From JABJAG01 sp038137215 (lineage in GTDB: Bacteria > Pseudomonadota > Alphaproteobacteria > UBA6615), in NCBI GenBank assembly GCA_038137215.1, contig JAYQBG010000005.1, positions 62,001 to 126,000 of the forward strand: a stretch of DNA of 64,000 nucleotides, in the 5' to 3' direction. This document shows positions 23,723 through 35,889 of this stretch, piece by piece (position 1 is the stretch's first letter; the number at the start of each line of letters is the position of its first letter). A model generated the notes under the pieces. The model worked only from the letters and a program-made list of their open reading frames with translations. It had not been told where the DNA came from and made no database searches. Both the position numbers and the translations under genes were made by a program.

Positions 23723-24937
23723 ATGAGCGGAACCGCCACCACGCCGGTACACCAGCAGGAAACTGTCCTGCCACAGGGGGGCAGGTCTGCCCTGGGCGCC
23801 CATATCTCGCGGCTCGACCTGACCGGCTTCCGGAATTATGCCGCCCTGCGGCTCGATACCGGTCCTGCGCCGGTGGTGCTGACCGGCGCCAATGGCGCGG
23901 GCAAGACCAATCTGCTGGAAGCATTGTCATTCTTTGCGCCGGGCCGGGGTATCCGCAAGGCGGCTTTACCGGACGTGGCCCGGATCGAAGCGGGCGTTTC
24001 GGCTGCGGGATGGGCGGTTGCCGCGCAGGTCACCGGCGCTCACGGTACGATTTCTCTGGGCACAGGGCTTGAGGCCCGGCCCGAGGGTGGTGCGGCACGG
24101 CGCGCGGTGCGCATCGATGGCGAGCCGGCCCGCGGGCAGGCGGCATTTGCCGAACATGTCTGTGTTGTCTGGCTGACCCCGGATATGGACCGCTTGTTCA
24201 TGGAAGGCGGAACGGCGCGCAGACAGTTCGTCGATCGAATGGTGTACGGCTTCGATGCCGAACACGCACGGCGATTGGCCAGCTATGAGCAGGCCATGCG
24301 CGGCCGCCAGCGGCTGTTACGCGACAATGTCGGAGACGCCGCCTGGCTCGCAGCCGAAGAGGAGACCATGGCAGCCACCGGTGTGGCTCTGGCTGCGGCA
24401 CGGCGCGAGGTGGTGGCGCGGCTGGATGCGGCCATCGCGGCCGAGGAAGACATTCGCGAAGCACCGTTTCCGCGCGCCGGCCTGTCCTTCGAAGGAGCGG
24501 TTGAGACCTGGCTCGATATGGGCCCCGCGCTCGAGGCCGAGGATCGCCTGCGCCAGGTTCTCGCCGCCAACCGGGCGCGCGACAGCGAGGCGGGGCGGGC
24601 ACTCCACGGGGCACATCGCAGCGATCTCGCGGTACGCCATCGCGGAAAAGACATGCCGGCGGCCCTGTGTTCGACCGGCGAGCAGAAGGCGTTGCTGATC
24701 GCCATCGTTCTGGCCCATGCACGATTGCTCGGGCTGGCCCGCGGGGTCGCACCCGTGATCCTGCTCGACGAGGTGGCGGCCCACCTTGATGAAGGGCGCC
24801 GCCTGGCATTGTCCGAGCGCATTCTGGCGCTGGGCGCCCAGGCCTGGCTGACCGGCACCGACCGACATCTGTTCGAGGCCTTTGGTGACCAGGCCCAGAT
24901 TTACGAAGTTTCATCCGGCAGTTTGCGTCAGACCTGA
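23723..24937 (+). CDS. recF: DNA replication and repair protein RecF
   Basis: A 404-residue SMC-like ATPase that loads RecA at gaps through the RecFOR pathway. Walker A is LTGANGAGKTNLLEALSFFAPGRG near residues 53-76, the RecF-type WLTPDMDRLFMEGGTARRQFVDRM follows, and the ABC signature and Walker B are in STGEQKALLIAIVLAHA and VILLDEVAAHLD. It has a 24-residue N-terminal extension before HISRLDLTGFRNY; a later start is possible. Placed between dnaN and gyrB, the classical order. Confidence 0.95.
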   Translation: MSGTATTPVHQQETVLPQGGRSALGAHISRLDLTGFRNYAALRLDTGPAPVVLTGANGAGKTNLLEALSFFAPGRGIRKAALPDVARIEAGVSAAGWAVAAQVTGAHGTISLGTGLEARPEGGAARRAVRIDGEPARGQAAFAEHVCVVWLTPDMDRLFMEGGTARRQFVDRMVYGFDAEHARRLASYEQAMRGRQRLLRDNVGDAAWLAAEEETMAATGVALAAARREVVARLDAAIAAEEDIREAPFPRAGLSFEGAVETWLDMGPALEAEDRLRQVLAANRARDSEAGRALHGAHRSDLAVRHRGKDMPAALCSTGEQKALLIAIVLAHARLLGLARGVAPVILLDEVAAHLDEGRRLALSERILALGAQAWLTGTDRHLFEAFGDQAQIYEVSSGSLRQT

Positions 24938-24963
24938 CCGACGCCGGATTTGAGGAGAACCCT

Positions 24964-27426
<2,463 letters not shown>

Positions 27427-27483
27427 ATCGCGCCTGGTGCTTCGCCACAATTCCGACAAGTCGATGCACCATTTTGCCCGCCC

Positions 27484-29502
27484 ATGAGCACGCGCAAGAG
27501 CAACGCGAGAACCGGCAAGTCGTTCGGTGCGAAAGGGTCCCGGTCGGCCCCGCGCAAACGCGCCGCGAAGGCCACCAAAGCCGAGCCGCCGCAGCGGTCG
27601 AGCCTGCTTTGGCGCATCACCAAATGGTCGCTGGTCTTCGCCATTTGGGGCGGGGTTATTCTCGGCGGTGTGCTGGTCTGGTTCGCCTGGGATCTGCCCT
27701 CGGTGGAAAATCTCGGTCCGGCCGGCGAAAAGGCACGGCGTCCGGGGGTGACCATCCTGGCGGCGGACGGGTCCCTGATCGCCGGCTATGGTGATCTCTA
27801 TGGTCGCCGTCTGACCGTGAACGAACTGCCGCCCGAATTGGTGCAGGCAGTTGTCGCCATTGAGGACCGGCGGTTCTTCGAGCATCCCGGTGTCGATTTC
27901 CGGGGGCTGCTGCGGGCCATGATCGCCAATCTGCGCGCCGGCGGGGTGGTTCAGGGCGGCTCCACGCTCACGCAGCAGCTCGCGAAGAATTTGTTCCTGA
28001 CACCCGAGCGTTCCTATGAACGCAAGATCAAGGAGTTGCTGCTCGCGCTCGCCCTTGAACACAGGTTTCAGAAGGACGAGTTGCTGACGATCTATCTGAA
28101 CCGGGTCTATTTCGGAGCCGGGACCTACGGGGTGGAAGCTGCGGCCCAGCGCTATTTCGGTGCCTCGGCTCGCGATGTTGATACCTATCAGGCCGCTGTT
28201 CTGGCCGGATTGTTGCGTGCACCGTCCCGGCTCAACCCGGACAATAACGCCGAGGCAGCCCATAACCGGGCGTTGACCGTTCTCGGTGCGATGGTTGCGG
28301 CCGGTTTTGTCAAACCCGATGAAGCCGAACAGATCGGGCGCACCCGACGTCCGGGCCGGGGTGATGCCGCGCTGCCCCGTCCCCGGGTGTCGGGCGAGAC
28401 ACACCGCTATTTTTCCGACTGGGTGCTTGAACGCGCCGCGGGCTATGCGGGCAGTGCCGGCACCGATCTTTCCGTTGAAACCACGCTGGACCCACGTCTC
28501 CAGCAACTGGCCGAAGCCGCGGTGGCCGGGATCGACACCAAAGGCGCACAGGTTGCGCTCGTGGCGCTGCGCGATGACGGCGCGGTGCTGGCCATGGTCG
28601 GCGGTAAACGCTACGGCGCGAGCCAGTTCAACCGGGTGACGAGCGCACTCCGTCAGCCGGGCTCCGCCTTCAAGCCGATTGTCTATCTGCCCGCGCTCGA
28701 ATCCGGCATGTCTCCCGACAGTGCCGTGCGCGATACCCCGATCACGGTGGATGGCTGGACGCCGAGGAATTTTACCGGCGAATTCCGTGGCGAGGTGACC
28801 TTGCGTGAAGCCGTGGCGCGCTCGCTCAACACAGTGGCCGTTCGTGTCTCGGAAGATGTCGGGCGGGAGCGGGTGGTGCAGGCGGCCCGGCGATTGGGAA
28901 TCACCGCACCCCTCCGGCCGCACCCCTCGATAGCGCTGGGCGCGGGTGAGGTGACCCCGCTGGAACTGGCAGCGGCCTATGCCGTCTTTGCCAATGGCGG
29001 TTATGCCGTCGCCCCCTACGGTATTTTCGAAGTACGCCAGACCGACGAGGTGGTCTTCCGACGTCCGGGTGCGACAGTGCGGCGGGTGATCTCGGCCGAA
29101 GCTGCGGCACACACCACCGATATGCTTCATGCCGTGGTGGACTGGGGGACCGGAAAATCGGCGGGTTTCGGGATTCCCGCAGCCGGCAAAAGCGGCACCA
29201 GCCAGGATTTCCGGGACGCCTGGTTCATTGGTTATGTGGGTAATCTGGTCACCGCGGTCTGGGTTGGCAATGACAACAACGCCCCCATGGACCGGGTCAC
29301 GGGATCTTCGATCCCGGCGGCCATCTGGAAGGCCTTTATGGCCCCGGCGGTGAATGTGGGCATCGCCCGGGTCGAACGCGCCGCGGAAGGCAACGCAACA
29401 ACGGGGGCGGCAGGTTCGACCGGGACGGCCCCGGCCCGGCGCACCCCGGACCGTGAACCCTGGCGGCTGGAGCCGGGCTTTATCGAGAACCAGATTGACT
29501 AG
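27484..29502 (+). CDS. Class A penicillin-binding protein (PBP1A-type)
   Basis: A 672-residue bifunctional peptidoglycan synthase. A basic cytoplasmic tail of about 40 residues precedes one membrane anchor (LVFAIWGGVILGGVLVWFAW). The GT51 glycosyltransferase has EDRRFFEHPGVD near 126 and GGSTLTQQLAKNLFL. The transpeptidase has the nucleophile Ser near 393 (PGSAFKP), SLN near 447 and KSGTS near 568. Length is shorter than E. coli PBP1A (about 850), as usual for this family. The stop overlaps the stop of the convergent MFS gene by sharing CTAG. Confidence 0.93.
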   Translation: MSTRKSNARTGKSFGAKGSRSAPRKRAAKATKAEPPQRSSLLWRITKWSLVFAIWGGVILGGVLVWFAWDLPSVENLGPAGEKARRPGVTILAADGSLIAGYGDLYGRRLTVNELPPELVQAVVAIEDRRFFEHPGVDFRGLLRAMIANLRAGGVVQGGSTLTQQLAKNLFLTPERSYERKIKELLLALALEHRFQKDELLTIYLNRVYFGAGTYGVEAAAQRYFGASARDVDTYQAAVLAGLLRAPSRLNPDNNAEAAHNRALTVLGAMVAAGFVKPDEAEQIGRTRRPGRGDAALPRPRVSGETHRYFSDWVLERAAGYAGSAGTDLSVETTLDPRLQQLAEAAVAGIDTKGAQVALVALRDDGAVLAMVGGKRYGASQFNRVTSALRQPGSAFKPIVYLPALESGMSPDSAVRDTPITVDGWTPRNFTGEFRGEVTLREAVARSLNTVAVRVSEDVGRERVVQAARRLGITAPLRPHPSIALGAGEVTPLELAAAYAVFANGGYAVAPYGIFEVRQTDEVVFRRPGATVRRVISAEAAAHTTDMLHAVVDWGTGKSAGFGIPAAGKSGTSQDFRDAWFIGYVGNLVTAVWVGNDNNAPMDRVTGSSIPAAIWKAFMAPAVNVGIARVERAAEGNATTGAAGSTGTAPARRTPDREPWRLEPGFIENQID

Positions 29503-30743
29503 GAATTTACGGGCGGCGGAAGGCGACCGGCCCGCAGCGGCATCCAGATCATCGTCACGAAGACCAGGCACGCAAATATCCCGGCCACGCCCATGACCGT
29601 GGCGAGCAGCAGGGTCGGGTCGAAGGCAAAGATGCCGGTGATCACCGAAAATAGCCCTGCCGAGATGTATTGAGCCAGACCCAGCAGCGATGCCGCCGCC
29701 CCGGCCATCTGGGGAAAGGGCGAAATGGCCCCGGCCTGAATGTTGGGCTGGGATATCCCCATCCCGAAAAAGTAGATCACGGTCGGCACGATGACCGAGG
29801 CCGGGGTGACAACACCGCCCCAGATCAGCCCGAGAATGAGCACGCCTGCCAGCGCCGTGAAGGCCGTCCCCATGAGGCACATGCGTTCGATCCCCACGCG
29901 CCGAACAATGCGGCTACCCAGAAACGCGCCTGCCATGAACCCGATGGATGCGGCCCCAAAGGACAGGCCGTACTCCATTTCGGACATGCCGAATTCGCCG
30001 ACCAGTACGAAGGACGACCCGATCAGATAGGCGAACAACCCGCCGAAGGTCCCCATCACCGTCAGCAGATATCCCAGATAGGCCCGGTTGCGCAGCATGG
30101 TGCCGAAATTGACGAGCATCCGGTCGAACCGGGTCGCGGACGGGTCGGGGACACGGTTGGTCTCGGGCAGCAGAAAGATCACCAGCAGCATCGCCACAGA
30201 GCCGAAACCGGTCAGCACCCAGAAATTCGCCCGCCAGCCGAGCCAGATCACGATCACCCCGCCCAGAACGGGCGCGACAACCGGAGCAATGGCGGTGACC
30301 GTGGTGACGACGGCATAGGTCTTGGCCGCTTCTTCCCGGGTGAACATGTCCCGCACCACGGCGCGGGCCACGACCGGCGCGGCGGCAGCACCGAGGGACT
30401 GCACCAGGCGGAAGGCAATCAGCTGTTCCACGCTGGTAGCCAGGGCACAGGCCACGCTGGCAACTAGATAGACAGAGGTGCCGATCAGGATGGTCGGTTT
30501 CCGGCCGAACCGGTCCGAGATCGGGCCGAAGAATGTCTGCGCCAGCGCAAACCCGACCATATAGACGCTGAGCGTCAGCTGCATCGCCTCGGTGTCGGTC
30601 ATCAGGTCTTCGGTCATCACCGGGAGGGCCGGGAGATAAAGATCGATGGTCATCGGCGCGAAGGACACCAGCAAGCCGAGGAGAAGCGTCAGCATCAGCC
30701 GGTCAGGCATGGGCGCACCTGCTGTGGAAGGCGCGGTGCTCAA
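29499..30743 (-). CDS. Bcr/CflA-family multidrug efflux MFS transporter
   Basis: A 414-residue (TTG 30743) or 403-residue (ATG 30710) 12-helix MFS drug:H+ antiporter in the inner membrane. The Bcr/CflA start (MTIDLYLPALPVMTEDL) and the MFS motif GPISDRFGRKPTILIG are clear, as is the RLVQSLGAAAAPVVARAVVRDMF stretch after helix 4. TTG 30743 would overlap the ABC ATPase stop by 4 bases and has a GGTGGA sequence upstream; either start is possible. Paired with the upstream ATPase gene in one operon. Confidence 0.93.
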   Translation of the reverse strand: MSTAPSTAGAPMPDRLMLTLLLGLLVSFAPMTIDLYLPALPVMTEDLMTDTEAMQLTLSVYMVGFALAQTFFGPISDRFGRKPTILIGTSVYLVASVACALATSVEQLIAFRLVQSLGAAAAPVVARAVVRDMFTREEAAKTYAVVTTVTAIAPVVAPVLGGVIVIWLGWRANFWVLTGFGSVAMLLVIFLLPETNRVPDPSATRFDRMLVNFGTMLRNRAYLGYLLTVMGTFGGLFAYLIGSSFVLVGEFGMSEMEYGLSFGAASIGFMAGAFLGSRIVRRVGIERMCLMGTAFTALAGVLILGLIWGGVVTPASVIVPTVIYFFGMGISQPNIQAGAISPFPQMAGAAASLLGLAQYISAGLFSVITGIFAFDPTLLLATVMGVAGIFACLVFVTMIWMPLRAGRLPPPVNS

Positions 30744-31390
30744 AGCAGTTCCACCACGTCTCCCCCGGCTGCCTCGGCATCGGAGGGGTCGTGGGTGACC
30801 AGAAGGGTTGGCACGTTGTTCGCGCGGGCATGGGCAAAGACGAAGTCGCGGACCCGTGTGTGCAGGTCCGAATCCAGCTTCGAAAACGGCTCGTCGAGCA
30901 ACAGGGCCCGGGGGCGCGAAAGCAGGGTCCGCATCAGGGCGACCCGCGCACGCTGACCGCCTGAAAGGGTGGCCGCGTCCCGGTCCGCCATGCCGTCCAG
31001 ATCGGCATCGGCCAGCGCCGCCGCAATCAGTTCCTCGCGTTGCGTCCGGCCGCGGGTTTCCGGCGGCAGCCCGAAGGCCAGATTGTCCCCGACCGAAAGA
31101 TGGGGAAACAGCAGGTCGTCCTGGAAGAGAATGCCGATCCGTCGGCGTTCGGGCGGCAGCGGAGCCAAATCCTCATTGGCCAGAGACACCGTACCCGCTG
31201 TGTCGAAATCCGGCTCCAGCGTGCCGCAGATATAGGCCAGCAGAGATGACTTGCCGCAGCCGCTCGGGCCCATCACCGTTGTCGCAGCGCCGGACGGCAC
31301 GGTGATCGAAAGCGGAGAAAACAGCCGTGTCCCGTTAAGCGACAGGGTGACCTCTTCGAGGACGAGGGCACCGGCGTTTTGCTGGGTCAT
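30740..31390 (-). CDS. ABC transporter ATP-binding protein (YnjD/ThiQ-like)
   Basis: A 216-residue ATPase domain. Walker A GPSGCGKSSLLAYI near residues 42-55, Q-loop FQDDLLFPHLSV, signature LSGGQRARVALMRTLL, Walker B ALLLDEPFSKLD and H-loop VTHDPSDA. The sequence resembles YnjD-type importer ATPases, but no permease or binding protein gene is next to it; an MFS gene follows with a 4-base overlap. Partners must be encoded elsewhere, or the ATPase serves another complex. Confidence 0.85.
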   Translation of the reverse strand: MTQQNAGALVLEEVTLSLNGTRLFSPLSITVPSGAATTVMGPSGCGKSSLLAYICGTLEPDFDTAGTVSLANEDLAPLPPERRRIGILFQDDLLFPHLSVGDNLAFGLPPETRGRTQREELIAAALADADLDGMADRDAATLSGGQRARVALMRTLLSRPRALLLDEPFSKLDSDLHTRVRDFVFAHARANNVPTLLVTHDPSDAEAAGGDVVELL

Positions 31391-31586
31391 GACGATGAAA
31401 TCCGAACTTGGCAGGGACGTGACAGATCACAATACCGGCTCGTGCAAGGTGGTAAAGCCATGATCCATGTTTTGCCCGAATGTCTGTTGTGTGTCGGGGT
31501 GCCTTTGCGCAACGCTGTTCCAGCAGATAAGACTGAAGCGCCGCGGTCCATCCTGTCCCCGGCGCGTGAAGAAAGCGGAGACCCCT

Positions 31587-32507
31587 ATGAGCAACAGAAC
31601 AGAGATCCAGACCGGCTTCCGCTGGCTGCCGCTAGTCATGCTGCTGGGGCTCGGAGCGCTCTGGGGGGCCAATCCTACCTTCTCCAAGGTCCTGGTGACC
31701 AATGATCGGTCTCCCGCTGCGGTGGTGTTCTGGCAAACCTTTCTTGCGGGGCTGCTGCTCGGGGCCGTCTGTCTGGCGCGCGGCATCCGCATTCCGCTGA
31801 CAGGCCGCGCGATTGCCTATTACCTGGTGATCGGTCTGGTCGGAATTGACCTTGCCTATATGACGCTCGTCTTCGTGGTCCGCCATGTGCCTGCCGGTTT
31901 TGCGGCTGTCGTGGTTTTGATCTCTCCGGTCCTGACTTATGTCATCGCCGTGGTGGTGCGGCTGGAAACCGTCAACCCGATCCGGGCGATCGGTATTGCG
32001 ATCGGTTTTGCGGGCGCGGGCTTGCTCGTCTTTCCCCAGGGAAGCCTGCCATCACCCGATCTGCTGCCATATGCGCTACTCGCCTTCATCACGCCGGCCG
32101 GATACGCAACGGCAAATGTCTATTCCGAATGGGGCCGTCCGGATGGTGCGGAGAACCTGGCTCTTGCCACGGCCACCATGTTTGCCGCGGCGGCAGGGGC
32201 CGGATTGTTCAGCCTTTTTGACGGAAGCTTTCATCCCATCTGGGCCGAAACCGGCGAGCGCGAGCTGATCCTGCTGGCCTATGCCGTCGCAACAGGGCTC
32301 GCATTCTTGCTGTTCTACAAGATCGTCTCCTCGGCGGGCGCGGTGTATCTGGGCCAGGTTGGCTATCTGGTGACGCTGTTCGGAGTCGGTTGGGGCGTTC
32401 TGTTCTTCGGCGAATCCACGACCGTTTGGCTCTGGGCGGCGATTGCTGTCGTGGGCCTGGGTGTCGCGATGGTCAATCTGGGAAAGAGCAAGCCCGGGGC
32501 AGACTGA
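31587..32507 (+). CDS. EamA/DMT-family transporter (copy 1)
   Basis: A 306-residue, ten-helix drug/metabolite transporter with the two EamA halves (around WGANPTFSKVLVTNDRSPAAVVFWQTF and GYATANVYSEWGRPDGAENL). Substrate is unknown; the family includes amino acid and metabolite exporters. GCGGAG precedes ATG 31587 by 6 bases. It is divergent from the ABC ATPase and heads a cluster of three related EamA genes; copies 2 and 3 are closer to each other than to this one. Confidence 0.88.
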   Translation: MSNRTEIQTGFRWLPLVMLLGLGALWGANPTFSKVLVTNDRSPAAVVFWQTFLAGLLLGAVCLARGIRIPLTGRAIAYYLVIGLVGIDLAYMTLVFVVRHVPAGFAAVVVLISPVLTYVIAVVVRLETVNPIRAIGIAIGFAGAGLLVFPQGSLPSPDLLPYALLAFITPAGYATANVYSEWGRPDGAENLALATATMFAAAAGAGLFSLFDGSFHPIWAETGERELILLAYAVATGLAFLLFYKIVSSAGAVYLGQVGYLVTLFGVGWGVLFFGESTTVWLWAAIAVVGLGVAMVNLGKSKPGAD

Positions 32508-32514
32508 CGCACGC

Positions 32515-33444
32515 ATGAAAAACGCGCCGACAAAAAGCAAGACGGGTGCGCCGCATCACCTGCTGCCGATTGTGTTGTTGGTGGTCCTCGGCTGTATCTG
32601 GAGCCTGGGGCCCTCGGCGACCAAATTCGCCGCCATCAACAATGTGCCGCCCATCGGTATGGTGTTCTGGCAAACCTTCATCGCCGCGAACCTGCTCTGG
32701 CTGATTTGCCGGATTTGGCGCATCCCCATTGGTCTGGAACGCATTCATCTGCGCTATTATCTGGTGATGGGCGTCTTCGGTGTGGCGTTGCCGAACTCCA
32801 ATATGGTCTTCGTCATGCGCGACCTGCCGGCGGGGCTGATGTCCGTTCTGATCGTGACGGCGCCGCTGATCACCTATCTGATCGCGCTGACCGTCAGGCT
32901 CGAGCAGTTTCGGATCATGCGGGCCGGCGGGGTGTTGCTCGGTCTGGCCGGTGTCGCCGTTCTGGTCCTGCCCAGGGGGAGCCTGCCGTCCCCCGACCTG
33001 CTGCCGCTTGCGCTTCTGGCGATCGGGACCCCCGCACTCTGGGCGGCCACGAATGTCTTTGCCGAGAAGGCGCGCCCCGAGGGCGGCAACAATATCGCGC
33101 TTGCCATGGGGACGATGTATGTGGCTGCCGGCGCCAGTCTCGTCATGTCGTTGTCGACCGGAACATTTCACGAAATCTGGGTCGATTTCGACATCGCCGA
33201 CTGGGTGATTGTCGGCTATGGCGTGGTCACGGTCGCGACCTTCGTCCTGTTCTATACGATCGTCACCATGGCCGGCGCCGTCTATCTGGCGCAGGTGGGA
33301 TATATCGTCACGTTGACCGGTGTTGGCTGGGGCGCGTGGTTCTTCGGAGAACGCCCGTCCATCTGGCTCTGGGCGTCGGTGGTGCTGGTCTTTGCGGGTG
33401 TGGCGCTGGTGAATTTTTCCCGTGGCCGCGCGAAGAAAGCTTAG
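32515..33444 (+). CDS. EamA/DMT-family transporter (copy 2)
   Basis: A 309-residue ten-helix EamA permease, starting 7 bases after copy 1 stops, so the pair is probably co-transcribed. Marks: WSLGPSATKFAAINNVPPIGMVFWQTF in the first repeat and ALWAATNVFAEKARPEGGNNIALAMG in the second. It is about 70 percent alike by eye to the broken, oppositely oriented copy 3; their 3' ends meet tail to tail at 33441-33444. Substrate unknown. Confidence 0.88.
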   Translation: MKNAPTKSKTGAPHHLLPIVLLVVLGCIWSLGPSATKFAAINNVPPIGMVFWQTFIAANLLWLICRIWRIPIGLERIHLRYYLVMGVFGVALPNSNMVFVMRDLPAGLMSVLIVTAPLITYLIALTVRLEQFRIMRAGGVLLGLAGVAVLVLPRGSLPSPDLLPLALLAIGTPALWAATNVFAEKARPEGGNNIALAMGTMYVAAGASLVMSLSTGTFHEIWVDFDIADWVIVGYGVVTVATFVLFYTIVTMAGAVYLAQVGYIVTLTGVGWGAWFFGERPSIWLWASVVLVFAGVALVNFSRGRAKKA

Positions 33445-34395
33445 GCGGGTTTTCGGAAGCTGCGGCGTCTGACCGGCTTCGCGCGCCTTGCTGCGACTGT
33501 AGTTGACGAGGGCGACGCCGGCGAACACCAACAGGATCGAAAGCTCCAGCCAGACCGAGGGGCGCTCCCCGAAGAACCACGCGTCCCAGCCAACACCGGT
33601 CAACGTGACGATATATCCCACCTGCGCCAGATAGACGGCCCCTGCGATCTTGATCACGGTGTAGTAGAGAATATAGGTCGCGACGGTGACCATGCCGTAT
33701 CCGAGGATCAACCAGTCTTCGGCAGAAAACCCGTCCCAGATGGTATGAAAGGAACCGCTGCCCAGCGCGAGAACCAGGCTTGCGGCGGCTGCGACATAGA
33801 CAGCGCCCATCGCCAGCGCGATGGCGTTGCCTTCCTTGGGCCGGGCGGTTTCCGCAAACACATTTGTTGCCGCCCAGAGTGCGGGGGTCACGATCGCCAG
33901 CAACGCGAGAGGTAACAACTCGGGTGAAGGCAAACTGCCTTCAGCGAGGACCAGGACGGCGACGCCGATCAGGCCGAGCAGAACACCTCCCGCACGCCTA
34001 GGACCGAATTATTTGATCCGCACGGCCAGCGCGATCAGACAGGTGATCAGCGGCGCGGTGACGATAAGTACCGACATCAGCCCGGCAGGTAAATCCCGCA
34101 TCACGAAAAACATGAGGGCATAGGGCAGAACGATACCGAGCAGACCCATGACGCCGTAGTAGCGAAGATGTCGGCGGTCGAGCCCGATGGGGATTTTCCG
34201 GCTCAGACAGATCGCCAGCAGCAGGTTGCCACCGATGAAGGTCTGCCAGAAGATCATACCGAGTGGCGGCACACCGTTGATGGCCACGAATTTCGCCACC
34301 GACGGACCCAGGCTCCAGAGTCCGCCGAGAACAATGAGCAGGATAACCGGAAGCAGAGGATGAACCTTCGGCGACGTGCTGTCGCGCGCGCTCAT
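33441..34395 (-). pseudogene. EamA/DMT-family transporter (copy 3), broken
   Basis: The N-terminal half starts at ATG 34395 (MSARDSTSPKVHPLLPV) and stops at TAA 34009 after ALAVRIK. In the same frame the reading resumes FGPRRAGGVLLGLIGVAV and runs through the rest of the protein. Alignment to copy 2 (RLEQFRIMRAGG against RIK*FGPRRAGG) puts the TAA exactly where copy 2 has Gln, so a CAA-to-TAA change explains it. At the C-terminus the frame has no stop and continues antisense through copy 2; the TAA at 33441-33443 lies one frame away, implying a single-base indel near the end. Non-functional as read, unless these are sequencing errors. Confidence 0.8.
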
Positions 34396-34439
34396 GCGGG
34401 GTCCGGGACGGATCTGAGGAGAGGCAACGCTTTGCCGGC

Positions 34440-35351
34440 CTAGGCCGCCAGCGTGAAGTTGGCCGCCGACAACCGGTTGCTGAGCGTCGCCAGTTCGCCC
34501 GCCGTGGCCGGGGTGAAGGGCGGGCGGACATGCGCCATGCCCGGATCGTCATGGGCCTGTGCGTGATAGGCCTTCATCACCGGGATGACCGGCAGTTCCT
34601 TGAAGCACATGCGCAACTCGGTCAGATGCGCCTGCAGGTCATCGGCTTCCGCGCTTTGCCAGTTGCTGAAGACCGCCTGGGCGTCCGGCGCGTTGACGTT
34701 CACCGTGGCGGAGATGCAACCGACGCCGCCCTGACGCAGCCCGGCGAGCAGGAACTCCTCGGAGCCCGGGAACAGGCGGAAGCCCGGAAATTCCTTCAGT
34801 GTCTTTTCCATGCGTGGCCAGTCACCCGATGAATCCTTCGATCCGACTACGGTGTCGGGATAGGCCTCGATCAGCCGCCCGATCAGCGAGAGTGGCAGTT
34901 CGAAGCCCACCTGTTGGGGAAAATTGTAGAGATAGATTTTCAGAGCGGAATCGCCGACCCGCTGGATCACTTCCGAATAGGCCGCGAACAGGCCGTCTTC
35001 TGACGGACCCTTATAGTAGAACGGTGGCAGCATCAGAACGCCGCCCGCGCCGTTGGCCAGCGCCTTCTTGGTCAGGGTGACAGTGTCGGGGATGGCAGTA
35101 CAGCCCACGCCGGCGATCATCTGTGCACTGGTGATCCCGGCATCGGCCAGGGCATCGAGCAGGGCCAAGCGTTCATCGAAGCCCAGCGAGTTGGCCTCGC
35201 CGGTCGTGCCCAGCGGCGCAACCCCGTCGCAACCGTTTGCCAGCAGCCACTGGTTGTGCGCGACCGCTCGCGGCAGATCGATCTCCAAGTCTTTGGTCAT
35301 GGGGGTCAGGGAGGCGGCGAATACGCCGGCAGGCTGGGCGGCTGTGGTCAT
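34440..35351 (-). CDS. Dihydrodipicolinate synthase-family aldolase
   Basis: A 303-residue TIM-barrel Schiff-base aldolase of the DapA/NAL family. The catalytic Lys lies in VVGSKDSSGDW, the Tyr in IYLYNFPQQVG, and the GTTGE substrate loop is APLGTTGEANSL. It differs from true DapA (LVRAAGAD-type sequence is missing), so it may act on another 2-oxo acid; lysine synthesis should not be assumed. It lies 37 bases after ycgN on the same strand and 44 bases before the broken EamA gene. Confidence 0.85.
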   Translation of the reverse strand: MTTAAQPAGVFAASLTPMTKDLEIDLPRAVAHNQWLLANGCDGVAPLGTTGEANSLGFDERLALLDALADAGITSAQMIAGVGCTAIPDTVTLTKKALANGAGGVLMLPPFYYKGPSEDGLFAAYSEVIQRVGDSALKIYLYNFPQQVGFELPLSLIGRLIEAYPDTVVGSKDSSGDWPRMEKTLKEFPGFRLFPGSEEFLLAGLRQGGVGCISATVNVNAPDAQAVFSNWQSAEADDLQAHLTELRMCFKELPVIPVMKAYHAQAHDDPGMAHVRPPFTPATAGELATLSNRLSAANFTLAA

Positions 35352-35388
35352 GTGATTTCTCCTGTACAGGGTCTCGTCCGGGTGCGCA

Positions 35389-35889
35389 CTAGCTGGATGT
35401 CGGGTCGGTGCGCCGGTCGGGCAGGGGCGGGATACCGTCGCGCAGTTTGCGGTTCAGTTCCTCCACCACGTGTTCTTCCAGATCATCGACCATGTCTTCG
35501 CTGATGGCCTTGCCGCGCACCGATGCGCCCGATGTGTGCACGGTTTCCGGGTCGCCTGAGACCAGCGGATGCCACCAGTTAAGCGGTTTGCCCTCTGCAA
35601 GTAGGCGGTAGGCGCAGGTTTCCGGCATCCAGCGCAGCTCGGCGATGTTGCTTGAGGTCACCTTGACGCAATCGGGTACGTTGCGCTGGCGGTTCTTGTA
35701 ATCGCTGCACTGACACGTGTCGTGATCGAGAAAGCGGCAGGCCACATCGGTCAATGCGTATTCGCCGGTATCGGCGTCTTCCAGCTTGAACAGGCAACAC
35801 TGACCGCAACTGTCGCAGAGTGATTCCCACTCGCTCTCGGACATCTCTTCCAGGGATTTCGACTCCCAGAAAGGTGTTTGTTCGCTCAT
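35389..35889 (-). CDS. YcgN-family cysteine cluster protein (UPF0260)
   Basis: A 166-residue protein of the YcgN/UPF0260 family, with the N-terminal FWESKSLEEMSESEWESLCDSCGQCC and the later CRFLDHDTCQCSDYKNRQ and VPDCVKV, giving a zinc- or Fe-S-type cysteine cluster (CxxCxxC, C-x6-CxC). No function is established. Its ATG overlaps the cobB stop by 4 bases (ATGA), so it is translationally coupled to the cobalamin operon. Confidence 0.9.
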   Translation of the reverse strand: MSEQTPFWESKSLEEMSESEWESLCDSCGQCCLFKLEDADTGEYALTDVACRFLDHDTCQCSDYKNRQRNVPDCVKVTSSNIAELRWMPETCAYRLLAEGKPLNWWHPLVSGDPETVHTSGASVRGKAISEDMVDDLEEHVVEELNRKLRDGIPPLPDRRTDPTSS

